DNA of 64,000 nucleotides. Source: a virus. The position numbers and the translations under genes are program-made. Below are positions 53,668-61,827 of this stretch, one piece after another. Each line of letters begins with the position of its first letter. Positions within the stretch are counted from its first letter, which is position 1. The notes beneath the pieces were generated by a model. It was not told the origin of the DNA. It saw only the letters and a program-made list of their open reading frames with translations, and did not search any database. Location of the stretch: the IMG/VR virus record IMGVR_UViG_3300044712_000936, positions 1 through 64,000 of that record; one strand, given 5' to 3'.

Positions 53668-53824
53668 GGCGTGCAACGTAGGGGACTCGGCGTGTAAATT
53701 TAAAACGGCAATGAGAGGGAACAGCGTGCAAAGATCCGGCCTAATTGACTCATACTATGGAATCGGCGTGCAACTTTTCGGCACTTTCGGCGTGCAAAGA
53801 ACGACTAAAGAATCAGCGTGCAAA
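53668..53824 (+). repeat. Iteron-like array, C(A/G)GCGTGCAA(A/C), six copies
   Basis: Same-strand copies at 53,668, 53,689 (GTGTAAA variant), 53,723, 53,765, 53,789 and 53,815, spaced 21-42 bases, in a noncoding stretch directly followed by an AT-rich segment (53,850-53,925). The reading frame across it (53745-54032) shows no protein features. Resembles a replication-initiator binding array. Function not demonstrated. Confidence 0.8.
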
Positions 53825-53925
53825 CCCTAGTAATAGAGGTGGAGGGTTGGGAATTGTATATATATACATAGAAAATGCTTTTCCTTGTCCAATGGATTGC
53901 CTATATAGTATATATAGATATATAG

Positions 53926-54023
53926 AACCTTTAAAAGAACAGTATAAAAGATCAAAACCTTTAAAAAGGAATCAGATCTTAGATCAATATAGAAAACCTT
54001 TAAAAGAAATAAGAATAGATCAA
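53926..54023 (+). repeat. Three direct repeats AACCTTTAAAAG...GATCAA
   Basis: AACCTTTAAAAG or AACCTTTAAAAA at 53,926, 53,956 and 53,995, each followed within 13-26 bases by GATCAA (53,950, 53,982, 54,018). Units are 30-39 bases apart. Next to the GCGTGCAA array and the AT-rich strip, so probably part of the same control or origin region. A TTGACT-17-TACAGT candidate promoter starts at 54,029. Confidence 0.7.
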
Positions 54024-54099
54024 ATACATTGACTCTATAATTAGAATATGATACAGTATATCTAAAAGAACACTATTAAAAACGAAAGGTTTAATATAA

Positions 54100-54291
54100 A
54101 TGGACATCGTAAAAATTATCGAATATCACGATAAGATTATAATGCACACTATTCTGTATAATGCTCCTGAATCAGTATGTGAAATTTCAAGAAAAGAATT
54201 GTATATGATTCAACGGCAATTATCTAAATGGTGGGTTACATCTTATACAGTAGAGTCAGATAAGACTACTACAATATATGAAAGGTATTAA
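54100..54291 (+). CDS. Hypothetical small protein
   Basis: 63 residues, mixed, with NAPESVCEISRKELYMIQRQ. ACGAAAGG ribosome site. First gene after the iteron region. Unknown. Confidence 0.45.
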   Translation: MDIVKIIEYHDKIIMHTILYNAPESVCEISRKELYMIQRQLSKWWVTSYTVESDKTTTIYERY

Positions 54292-54295
54292 TATT

Positions 54296-54610
54296 ATGAT
54301 CGAAACCGCCGCAATTATAAATGATATTAATAAGCGCATTGCTGAACAGCATAAACTGATTCAATTTTACCGTATGACATTATATGTCAATTTTAGCGGT
54401 GCATGTAAGATCGTATTGCGCTCCAAACAACAGAAAAAAGTTGTTATTAATGTGACATATTCTTATATGTCTGATGCGACCAGAGGAGCGGAAATATTAA
54501 ACAAATTAAAGCCGCATATTAGAATTATTATGCGGGATAATATTGTTAAGGGTATGATTATTACTTATCGGCTGTCCGTTAATTATATCTTTATTCATTC
54601 CGTTAATTAA
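54296..54610 (+). CDS. Hypothetical protein
   Basis: 104 residues from the ATG at 54296 (GAAAGG upstream); the frame is open to 54278. Beta-rich with a helix (IETAAIINDINKRIAEQHKL). Unknown. 54,611-54,836 has no gene but holds the promoter below. Confidence 0.45.
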   Translation: MIETAAIINDINKRIAEQHKLIQFYRMTLYVNFSGACKIVLRSKQQKKVVINVTYSYMSDATRGAEILNKLKPHIRIIMRDNIVKGMIITYRLSVNYIFIHSVN

Positions 54611-54636
54611 TTGATTTTCCTTAACAAAATAACCGC

Positions 54637-54664
54637 TTGCTTTTTTAGCAATGTGGTATATAAT
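54637..54664 (+). promoter_or_regulatory. Possible promoter
   Basis: TTGCTT (54637-54642), 16-bp spacer, TATAAT (54659-54664), with a TG one base ahead of an overlapping TATATA. Moderate match. A second TATAAT follows near 54,704. Would serve the 54.8-56.7 kb genes. Confidence 0.45.
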
Positions 54665-54836
54665 CTAATTAAAGCAGATGAATTAACAATTACCAATTAT
54701 TCAGCTATATAATACTCGTTTAAGTAGTTACTATTTGAACAGATCCGGAGTAGTGAACCGGGCGTAATTGCGAAATATCTGCTTTTTTATACTTATTATT
54801 TGGCTTATCTTCCGGCATTATTATGAGGACAAGCAA

Positions 54837-55346
54837 ATGATCACAAATCAGGATATTGTCGTAGTTCTGTGTTCGTTTTTCACTGTGGGCTTTTGCTCCT
54901 GTCTAACCTATGTAGCGTTAAAGTCAATCAACCTGTTAAAACGCAAACACAAAAAAGAATTGGCAGAAAAACAGGCGGAGATCGACGCATTGTATAAGGA
55001 ATTATGGGCTGTTACTTTGCTGTACCATAGTGCCCCTGTTATTGTTGGCAAAGATCAAAAATTGCCTTTGGGCAAGATTCAAAAAGCTAACGGTACAATG
55101 CGCGAGGTTACAATCGGCGGCAAACGGTACATAGGACTAGAAAGTGAGATCCAGGCATACAGTAAGGGTAAAACTAAGGTATGCCGATCCTATTGGGAAT
55201 GGTCGAGTCGCCAAAACTGGAAAGAAGTGCATACTGAATATCTGATGGTTGATGAATCAGATGTTGCTAAGAGTTTTGTGCATGCAGACAGTACCCATTG
55301 TTACAAAGACTCTGTTGTCGATGTTTTGGAATTGGTGAAAAACTAA
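54837..55346 (+). CDS. Membrane-anchored coiled-coil protein
   Basis: 169 residues from ATG at 54837 (GAGGACAAGCAA upstream). An in-frame TTG at 54768 is possible. N-terminal membrane helix (IVVVLCSFFTVGFCSCLTYV), then a charged helix (KRKHKKELAEKQAEIDALYK) and a mixed globular end with IGGKRYIGLESEIQAYSKGK. Precedes an SCWW gene. No family. Confidence 0.5.
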   Translation: MITNQDIVVVLCSFFTVGFCSCLTYVALKSINLLKRKHKKELAEKQAEIDALYKELWAVTLLYHSAPVIVGKDQKLPLGKIQKANGTMREVTIGGKRYIGLESEIQAYSKGKTKVCRSYWEWSSRQNWKEVHTEYLMVDESDVAKSFVHADSTHCYKDSVVDVLELVKN

Positions 55347-55413
55347 GTCCCTTTGTGCAAAGCTTTAGCGACTAAACTAGTGTACAGTATAGCATGAAAG
55401 GCAAAGGATACCG

Positions 55414-56661
55414 ATGGACATAAAAGAAACTACCAAAATTGCAGAAAGTCACAAGCATTATTCGCGGGACACGATTCGTAATGCTGTGATGTACATCAAA
55501 GATAAGTACCGCGTCGGAATCTATGTGGGCAATTTTAGTAAACTCTGTGAGTCTATCGAAGCAAGCGAAAATGACAAAAATGCCCCTAAGCCAGCCAAGT
55601 TAGTTGCTAAGGAATTTTTAACCTATCATGGTATCCATTTAACGGCTGATGATAAAGCGGTAATTGGTAAAATGTTCGCTGATTCTATCCGTAAATCGTC
55701 CTATAAAGTTTCCCTAACTCTAGGTTGCGATGGATCAGCAAAGGACTATTATCACGCTGATTCTTGTTGGTGGGGTGGCTACTCCGATTCGCGGGAATAT
55801 GTCGCCTATAACGGTGGTGGTGCTATCCGTGCTTATGATCCTGAGACTAACAAACTGTGTGGGCGTGTGTGGTTCCTTCCGGCTGATGATGGGATTGTTA
55901 TCTTTAACAGCTATGGGGTAAACGAACTACAGCACACAGAATCATGGGCAACTATAGCCTCTGAATTGTTATCCGCCCCCTATTGTAAATGTACTTTACA
56001 TTTGCAGCACGATCAGTATTTTTTCTTGAATGCTGGCGTGTATATCTATGTAGGTCCGAAAGTTGAACCAGATAAGCGAATCACGATCACCCTCGAGGAG
56101 TTTGACGAAAGAATCTATGATGATTCTGTTTACGCTTATTGCTCTGATTGTGATTGTGAGATTAGAAACGAGGACGATGCTTACTACACTGTTAACGGTA
56201 CAGTGTGCGAAAGTTGCTTTGATAGTTACGTATGTGTAGAATCAGAGGGCGGAGACTATTACCCTGAGGATGATTGTGTCTATTTGCTTCATGGGCGTTA
56301 TTCGGAATGGTTTCTAACGGATAGCTCTGATGTAGTCTCAACTATTAATGGTGCGTATGAATTAGTAGAAAACTGCATTGAGGACGTTTACGGCAATTAT
56401 TATCAGATGGATGATGATATTGACGATGTATTTCTGTGTGATGCTACAGAAGAATACTACCCTATTAGCGAACTTCTGACCCTTGCTGATGGTCGTCACA
56501 TTGCCGAGTCGAACTATGATCGGGATGAATACGGGCCACTAGAGGGAGAAGAACCAGAAGAGGACGATGACGAACCAGAGATCGCCCCTGTAGTTTTGCC
56601 CCTCCTTTCTGTAGGCTACTTTGGTTACATTCACTTTCAACTTCCGAACCTTGTATATTAG
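55414..56661 (+). CDS. SCWW-family protein, copy 2
   Basis: 415 residues. Shared domain at about 98-195: LTLGCDGSAKDYYHADSCWW (Cys105, His114, Cys118), GGGAIRAY, GRVWFLP, DGIVIFNSYG. Then YVGPKVEP and zinc knuckles YCSDCDCEI and VCESCFDSY. The C-terminal third is very acidic (EGEEPEEDDDEPEIAP), a feature seen in this copy only. AAAGG ribosome site. Lies between the membrane coiled-coil gene and a GCCCC hairpin. Unknown function. Confidence 0.75.
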   Translation: MDIKETTKIAESHKHYSRDTIRNAVMYIKDKYRVGIYVGNFSKLCESIEASENDKNAPKPAKLVAKEFLTYHGIHLTADDKAVIGKMFADSIRKSSYKVSLTLGCDGSAKDYYHADSCWWGGYSDSREYVAYNGGGAIRAYDPETNKLCGRVWFLPADDGIVIFNSYGVNELQHTESWATIASELLSAPYCKCTLHLQHDQYFFLNAGVYIYVGPKVEPDKRITITLEEFDERIYDDSVYAYCSDCDCEIRNEDDAYYTVNGTVCESCFDSYVCVESEGGDYYPEDDCVYLLHGRYSEWFLTDSSDVVSTINGAYELVENCIEDVYGNYYQMDDDIDDVFLCDATEEYYPISELLTLADGRHIAESNYDRDEYGPLEGEEPEEDDDEPEIAPVVLPLLSVGYFGYIHFQLPNLVY

Positions 56662-56680
56662 CGTGCTAGACGCGCTGTAG

Positions 56681-56697
56681 TGCCCCTAAATGGGGCA
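56681..56697 (+). repeat. GCCCC-GGGGC intergenic hairpin (copy 4)
   Basis: TGCCCC-TAAAT-GGGGCA directly after the SCWW copy 2 stop. Same family as copies at 48,651, 51,125 and 53,304. Confidence 0.6.
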
Positions 56698-56749
56698 TTA
56701 CGGTTTACACAGGTATCGTCTACCGTGTACTATCAGAATTGAGGCAAGC

Positions 56750-57052
56750 ATGGCGAATAAACAGATCAGATATATCACGACTTATACAGGATACAACGAC
56801 CACACTGGCAACGTTGACACGACTATTAATGTTGAACGAACAGACGGATCTGTGCGAACGTTTGAGTTGGCTAGTTTTGCCAACTGTGCTCGAATTCAGA
56901 ATATCTATAATACCCATAATTTAAATACTAAAATTAACGTTTATCCTGGTGCTACCTTTGTTATGTGGTGTAGGTTTTGGGTAGACTACTATGCTTTGAC
57001 AGGTAAAAATTATGATCAACAAACAGCTAAGACCAGCCCCACGCCACAATAG
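56750..57052 (+). CDS. Hypothetical protein
   Basis: 100 residues from ATG at 56750 (GAGGCAAG upstream); the frame is open to 56690. Beta-rich with TINVERTDGSVRTFELASF and an aromatic end. Overlaps the nuclease gene by 41 bases. Unknown. Confidence 0.45.
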   Translation: MANKQIRYITTYTGYNDHTGNVDTTINVERTDGSVRTFELASFANCARIQNIYNTHNLNTKINVYPGATFVMWCRFWVDYYALTGKNYDQQTAKTSPTPQ

Positions 57053-57506
57053 ACCAAACAGGCGTGAAACTTATTATCTAGTGGCGTGCCAGATCTGTGG
57101 CAAGGATCGCTGGCTGAGAAAATCTGATATTGGAACAGCGTGCAGATCCTGTGCTATGAGATTCCGCGACAAAACTTCTCTATTAAGGGCAGTACAACGG
57201 AAACAGCGTATGGCCCCTAGCAAGCCAGAGGCTACCGTTTTAGATTGGTTGACGAGAATCGGCGTGCAGTTTGAGCATCAGGCGATCTTCGATGACAGCG
57301 TGTTAGATTTTCGACTAGGATCGGCGTATGTCGAAGTTAACGGTTACTGGCATTTGCACAATCCTCGCAAGATACAAAAAGATCAGCGTATAGCGGAACA
57401 GCTAGGTAAAAACTTGCTGGTTATCGATGCAAAAGATGTTGTTGAGAAACCTGTAAAAGCTTACCTTTCTTTAATCCAGTTTATTACGACAGCGTGCAAC
57501 GTATAG
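57012..57506 (+). CDS. Vsr/DUF559-like nuclease with N-terminal zinc finger
   Basis: 164 residues. ACQICGKDRWLRKSD...CRSCAMRF is a zinc finger of the type at the start of phage homing endonucleases. The C-terminal domain VLDFRLGSAYVEVNGYWH (catalytic D...E-x-x-G-x-W-H) and helical KIQKDQRIAEQLGKNLLVID fit the Vsr-like/EDxHD PD-(D/E)xK fold. Probably a free-standing homing nuclease that helps spread this segment. Its own gene contains three copies of the GCGTGCA word. Confidence 0.75.
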   Translation: MINKQLRPAPRHNRPNRRETYYLVACQICGKDRWLRKSDIGTACRSCAMRFRDKTSLLRAVQRKQRMAPSKPEATVLDWLTRIGVQFEHQAIFDDSVLDFRLGSAYVEVNGYWHLHNPRKIQKDQRIAEQLGKNLLVIDAKDVVEKPVKAYLSLIQFITTACNV

Positions 57507-57514
57507 GAGTCATA

Positions 57515-57772
57515 ATGCCTAAATTGACGGACTTTGAACGAGGGACAATCGTTAGAGTTATTAAACCCTTTGATGCTGATCGAACACCGTGCCCCCAAAA
57601 AGGCACAGTAGGTATTGTGTACCGGGTAGATGATGATGGTTTTATCTGTGTGGCTTTCTTTCTACCGATGTGGGATACACGCGGTAACGAGTGGTTATCT
57701 CAGGGCAATAATAGCATATTTATGCGATTGCGTTTCTTTCCTGATGAACTAGAGATCGTTGACGTTTTGTAA
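57515..57772 (+). CDS. Hypothetical small protein
   Basis: 85 residues from ATG at 57515 (AGGAG upstream); the frame is open to 57494. Beta-barrel look (FERGTIVRVIKPFDADRTP followed by GTVGIVYRVDDDGF) that resembles a small SH3/KOW protein. Unknown. Confidence 0.5.
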   Translation: MPKLTDFERGTIVRVIKPFDADRTPCPQKGTVGIVYRVDDDGFICVAFFLPMWDTRGNEWLSQGNNSIFMRLRFFPDELEIVDVL

Positions 57773-57815
57773 GTGATTAATAATTGAACAGCGTGCAACA
57801 AAACAGGAGTATAAA

Positions 57816-57995
57816 ATGGATCATACAGAATGCATAATTTGGAACATATTTATATTAATACTTTCTTTCGGTTCGATTATATTGGCAAGCACTATATCTG
57901 GTCTGTTGATGATCGTGCTAGGTACAGTGGGAGTCTTTGGTTTGTATTTTAGCGTCATATCCCTCGCTACTCTGTTAGGCGACGATTATAAATAA
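57816..57995 (+). CDS. Small two-helix membrane protein
   Basis: 59 residues. ILILSFGSIILASTISGLLM and VLGTVGVFGLYFSVISLATL are membrane helices. CAGGAG ribosome site, and one GCGTGCAAC copy lies just upstream (57,790). Unknown. Confidence 0.55.
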   Translation: MDHTECIIWNIFILILSFGSIILASTISGLLMIVLGTVGVFGLYFSVISLATLLGDDYK

Positions 57996-58004
57996 GGAGA
58001 AATT

Positions 58005-58175
58005 ATGTATACAAATAGGTTTTTTATAATGGCGTTGTTAATGACGCTGTTCTATAGCAAGGCAAACGATAAGTTAGAATTCAGTATTGTTGTTATTGCT
58101 ATGTTCGTAATATACAGCCTATCGGCTATTGCTGACGAGTTACACAATATCAATAAACATCTAAGCAAAAAATAA
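58005..58175 (+). CDS. Small membrane protein
   Basis: 56 residues with two hydrophobic stretches (FFIMALLMTLFY and FSIVVIAMFVIYSLSAIA) and a basic tail. Closely follows the previous membrane gene with a GGAG site. Unknown. A GTGCAAC copy starts at its stop codon. Confidence 0.55.
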   Translation: MYTNRFFIMALLMTLFYSKANDKLEFSIVVIAMFVIYSLSAIADELHNINKHLSKK

Positions 58176-58253
58176 CGTGCAACGAATTGTCAAACCCTTA
58201 AGATAGGCCTCTGTAGTGGAGACATACCTTAAGGGAATCTCCTACCTTTTCTC

Positions 58254-58281
58254 TTGACTTAACGTGCAACTGTGGTATAAT
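58254..58281 (+). promoter_or_regulatory. Sigma70-type promoter with a GTGCAAC copy in its spacer
   Basis: TTGACT (58254-58259), 16-bp spacer, TATAAT (58276-58281). The spacer contains AACGTGCAAC (58261-58270), so a protein reading that word could block or activate the promoter of SCWW copy 3. An inverted repeat CCCTTAAG/CTTAAGGG (58195-58202, 58228-58235) lies upstream. Confidence 0.75.
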
Positions 58282-58322
58282 TGTAATTAGAGTAAAAGAC
58301 AGGGTAAAGGATAAACCTACTT

Positions 58323-59288
58323 ATGATGATTCAAGACGGTTACACACAGATTTACTCTGGTTTCGCGGGTGTTTCTCGTCGTTGTCTGGATAACGTCTAT
58401 ACGTGGTTGATTAACCGCTACAATGTCAGTAATCCAGCACAATACGAACACTTTAACGCTTTTGTAGAAACCGTGCAGAAAACGGAATCGCGCCCAACTA
58501 AGGCTATCTGCAAATTTTTCCACGACGTTTTTAACGTGGACATTAATTCATATGACAAGGCAACAGCCGGAACATATATCCGTAAAAATTCCCTCATGGG
58601 ATCCTACAAATTCGTTTTTACCTACGGTTGTGCTGGCAATGCTGCTGATTATTACCACAGTAATTCCTGTTGGTTCCACGAGTATCCAACTTCGCGTGAT
58701 ATGCTTGAGGGAAATGGTGGGGGTGCAATTCGGGCCTACACTGTTGATACCAACGACATTACTGGTCGGGTCTGGTTCTTGCCTCACGACGATGGTTTGG
58801 TGTTGTTCAACAGCTACGGACAGGGAGATTTACAGCATACCCAAACGTGGGGTGCTGTGGTAGCTCATTTGTTGGATACTTTGACCTGTGAAGCAAAACT
58901 GAATATTGACTCTCCCTATATGATTTACATTAACGGATCTAAAGCGGCATATGTAGGGCCAAAAGTAGTCAACGACACTAAGCAAATCGACGTCACATTG
59001 AAAACGCCCACTGTTTTCCATTACACTCCTGTGCAATACTGCCATGATTGTAATCGTGTTTTGGTTCGAGGTGGCGAACGAGTGTACATTAGTATGGCTG
59101 ATTATTATGTATGTGATAAGTGCGTTGATCGTTATACCTATGTCCAAAACCGTGTAGGTATGTACCCCTCTCATATGTGTGTGAGAGTGTACGTTCACGG
59201 TGCATTTATCGGTAACTATTTGTGTACAGAACCGGGGATTGTTTACGACGAAAAAATGGGATACTATACCTTTCGAGAACGAATGTAA
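58323..59288 (+). CDS. SCWW-family protein, copy 3 (shortest)
   Basis: 321 residues. Shared domain: TYGCAGNAADYYHSNSCWF (Cys103, His112, Cys116; the second Trp is Phe here), GGGAIRAY, GRVWFLP, DGLVLFNSYG. Zinc knuckles CHDCNRVL and VCDKCVDRYTY. Ends soon after the knuckles, so it lacks the C-terminal extension of copies 1, 2 and 4. Good promoter upstream. Followed after 18 bases by the peptidase gene, implying co-expression. Function unknown. Confidence 0.75.
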   Translation: MMIQDGYTQIYSGFAGVSRRCLDNVYTWLINRYNVSNPAQYEHFNAFVETVQKTESRPTKAICKFFHDVFNVDINSYDKATAGTYIRKNSLMGSYKFVFTYGCAGNAADYYHSNSCWFHEYPTSRDMLEGNGGGAIRAYTVDTNDITGRVWFLPHDDGLVLFNSYGQGDLQHTQTWGAVVAHLLDTLTCEAKLNIDSPYMIYINGSKAAYVGPKVVNDTKQIDVTLKTPTVFHYTPVQYCHDCNRVLVRGGERVYISMADYYVCDKCVDRYTYVQNRVGMYPSHMCVRVYVHGAFIGNYLCTEPGIVYDEKMGYYTFRERM

Positions 59289-59306
59289 AACGGAAAAGAG
59301 AAAGCA

Positions 59307-60230
59307 ATGAAAACAAATCGACTACAAAAATACTGCAATGTTTCCATTGAACACCTACGCAAGATAGGAAAGTTTACGCCTTGTACTCGTGACGGTGCGG
59401 GATATACCTTTATTGATCGCGGATCAAATGTGCTGGCAGTAGCTCACATCGATACCGTGCAACAGGGAACAAACTTTAAGGTTACTGGTTTAAATGGCGG
59501 TGCAGTGTACTCCCCTCGTTTGGATGATAGACTCGGCGCTTACACGATTATAGAATATCTACCATCGGTAGGTGTCAAAATGGACGTGCTGCTTTGTGAG
59601 GACGAAGAAACTATGCAAAGCACAGCGGCCTACTTTCAAACGCTAAAGAAATACAATTGGATGGTTGAGTTTGATCGCGGTGGTCGTGACACAGTTTTGT
59701 ATCAATATCACTATGATAAAACCTTTTCTGATGAACTAGAACGACACGGTTTTATCTTGGGGCACGGAACCTATAGCGATATTGCTGACTTGGGACATTT
59801 AGGCTGTTTAGGTGTGAATTGTTCGGCTGGTTATTACAATTACCATACCAAAGACGCCTTTGTTTTAGTTGAAGTGTGGCAGAAGTCAGTTGATAGTTTT
59901 GTCAGTTTCTATAACGATAACAAAGACACCTATTATCCTCACGACAAGACTAACGATTACTACAACGAAAGTTCACTGTGGGATCGGGACGATTACTACT
60001 ACGGGACAGGCAAGTACGGTACTACGTATTATGGTAACAAAAAGAATAATCGTGCTCTGGTCAATGTAGAGTGGACTAAATGCCCTACCTGTGAAGAAGT
60101 CCGTACAGATCGGGCAGATCGTAACCTGATCGACTACTTTGGAATGTGTTCAGAGTGTTTGATTTACGTGGATCGTTATCAACAGAAGTACAATAAGAAT
60201 CCTAATCCCCCCACTACTCAGGGGGGATGA
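59307..60230 (+). CDS. M20/M28-like zinc peptidase with C-terminal zinc ribbon
   Basis: 307 residues. Metal-site pattern: VLAVAHIDTVQ (His47, Asp49), SPRLDDRLGAYTIIEYL (Asp73/74), LLCEDEETMQST (Glu100/101 pair, general base), EFDRGGRDTVL (Asp123) and YYNYHTKDAF (His180), in the order of the co-catalytic M20/M28/M42 aminopeptidase-deacylase clan. The C-terminus carries CPTCEEVR...CSECLIY, a zinc ribbon like those of the neighbouring SCWW proteins, after an Asp/Tyr-rich linker. Possible roles: processing the SCWW proteins or degrading a host factor. Substrate unknown. Confidence 0.75.
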   Translation: MKTNRLQKYCNVSIEHLRKIGKFTPCTRDGAGYTFIDRGSNVLAVAHIDTVQQGTNFKVTGLNGGAVYSPRLDDRLGAYTIIEYLPSVGVKMDVLLCEDEETMQSTAAYFQTLKKYNWMVEFDRGGRDTVLYQYHYDKTFSDELERHGFILGHGTYSDIADLGHLGCLGVNCSAGYYNYHTKDAFVLVEVWQKSVDSFVSFYNDNKDTYYPHDKTNDYYNESSLWDRDDYYYGTGKYGTTYYGNKKNNRALVNVEWTKCPTCEEVRTDRADRNLIDYFGMCSECLIYVDRYQQKYNKNPNPPTTQGG

Positions 60231-60256
60231 TACCTATTGAGAGAAAGGCTATAACG

Positions 60257-61561
60257 ATGGATTTAAAAGATACGTCTTTTGTGTACACGACTGATGGTAT
60301 GTCTTATGATCCAGATACCTTGTACAAGGCGTTAGAGTGGTTGCACCATTCACATCATATTGAGTGTTGCCCCTGCCATACCTTGCCAGCCATAAGCGAA
60401 TACCTAGAAAATACCACAGCTAAACCAGCTAAAGCTATTTCTAAGTATTTTGCTGATCATTATGGTATTAAACTGGCGACAGAACAGCGTACAGAGTTTG
60501 GCAACCGGGTTAGCTGTGCTCGTATGGCACGCACCTATAAGGTGGTATTAACCCTCGGTTGTCAGGGTAACTCGGATGATTATTATCATGAACGGTCTTG
60601 CTGGTGGGGTAGTTATAGCATTTCTCGTGACTTTGTTGAGTTTAACGGCGGCGGCGCTGTCCGTGTTTACACCATAGATGGAGACATTCAGGGTAGAGTG
60701 TGGTTTTTGCCCTTCGATGATGGTATTGTTCTGTTTAATAGTTATGGTCTAGGCGAATTACAGCATGTACATTCGTGGGGGCCAATAGTCGCACAGCTAT
60801 TAGATACAGATTTTTGTAAGTCAACTATGGAAATTCTCAACAATCGGGGACATCTTTACATTAACAGTGAGGTTTCTGCTTATGTAGGGCCAAAAATTGT
60901 ACCTATTTCAACTAAACACTGTAAGATTCGGCTATCTATCCCTGACAGGTTCGTATACAGCCCTGCTAGGGTCTGTAGTCATTGTGAAAGGGTATTTAGC
61001 GATGGCGGAGATGTTCGTTTGCTGGAATTTAATGATCAGTATGTTTGTGGAGGTTGCCTAGACGAATATTATGCCTACGATGTGATAGATCGTATGTATA
61101 AGCCCAAAGAATTAATGCAAAAGGTTTGGGGCATGTTCCAATACTCTACGGCACGTCAAAAATGGTTTTCAGTTGTGCCAAGTGACGCGGTATATATAGA
61201 TTCAATGGGCTATTGTTTACCAGATTGTTTGGTTGATGATGTTTATGGTACTCAACATCTAGTAGGATCTGGTACTTATTTTCGCTGTGACTTCTCCGAT
61301 AAACTCTATCCTAGAAGTGAGTGGACAAGGACTGTATTAGGTGCGGTGGCTAAATCTGTTGTAGCTACCGACGAATTTAAAGCTAAGGTAGCTGAATACG
61401 AAAAGACGCAAGAGAAAGCCAGAGATGAGTGGAGACAGGAACGTCTTTTTCGCTCTACAGGAATAACACAAAAGAGTGCGTCATTCAATTTTAAACCACC
61501 GTCTATTGACTGGGGAACACTGTTTACAAACTTTGTCGATGACGATCAGGACCATTCTTAA
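60257..61561 (+). CDS. SCWW-family protein, copy 4
   Basis: 434 residues from ATG at 60257, with AAAGG upstream; the frame is open to 60227, which overlaps the peptidase by 4 bases. Shared domain: LTLGCQGNSDDYYHERSCWW (Cys102, His111, Cys115), GGGAVRVY, GRVWFLP, DGIVLFNSYG. Zinc knuckles VCSHCERVF and VCGGCLDEY, plus CHT and a C-terminal charged coil. With the peptidase and copy 3 it forms a three-gene unit. Function unknown. Confidence 0.75.
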   Translation: MDLKDTSFVYTTDGMSYDPDTLYKALEWLHHSHHIECCPCHTLPAISEYLENTTAKPAKAISKYFADHYGIKLATEQRTEFGNRVSCARMARTYKVVLTLGCQGNSDDYYHERSCWWGSYSISRDFVEFNGGGAVRVYTIDGDIQGRVWFLPFDDGIVLFNSYGLGELQHVHSWGPIVAQLLDTDFCKSTMEILNNRGHLYINSEVSAYVGPKIVPISTKHCKIRLSIPDRFVYSPARVCSHCERVFSDGGDVRLLEFNDQYVCGGCLDEYYAYDVIDRMYKPKELMQKVWGMFQYSTARQKWFSVVPSDAVYIDSMGYCLPDCLVDDVYGTQHLVGSGTYFRCDFSDKLYPRSEWTRTVLGAVAKSVVATDEFKAKVAEYEKTQEKARDEWRQERLFRSTGITQKSASFNFKPPSIDWGTLFTNFVDDDQDHS

Positions 61562-61593
61562 CGGAGTGGTCCTCCACCATGAGAGGGGATCCT

Positions 61594-61827
61594 ATGAAGA
61601 TTCTTATTGAACAACAGGGATCGAAACAGCGTGCAACTTTTTGTGTTATTGTGCAAAAAGGTAAAACTAGTAAGAGTGTTTCCGGTATTTCTGATAAAGC
61701 AGTCATGAGGATTTTGCGGTGGATATGCAAGAAAAACTTTACTTATCAAGGTGCGACTTTTGATGTGGCATCCGATACAGTTACGATTGTCTTTGTCGGG
61801 GAGATGGTTTCCAATGTTGCCTCTTAG
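61594..61827 (+). CDS. Hypothetical small protein
   Basis: 77 residues from ATG at 61594 (GAGAGGGG upstream). Beta-rich N-terminus (KILIEQQGSKQRATFCVIVQ), helix with VMRILRWICKKN. Carries one GCGTGCAAC copy in its coding sequence (61,628). Overlaps the next gene by 14 bases. Unknown. Confidence 0.5.
   Translation: MKILIEQQGSKQRATFCVIVQKGKTSKSVSGISDKAVMRILRWICKKNFTYQGATFDVASDTVTIVFVGEMVSNVAS

Noticed and set aside
53745-54032. 95-codon plus-strand ORF across the GCGTGCAA array
   Set aside because: Runs through iteron and AT-rich repeats, no ribosome site, low-complexity composition. A chance frame.
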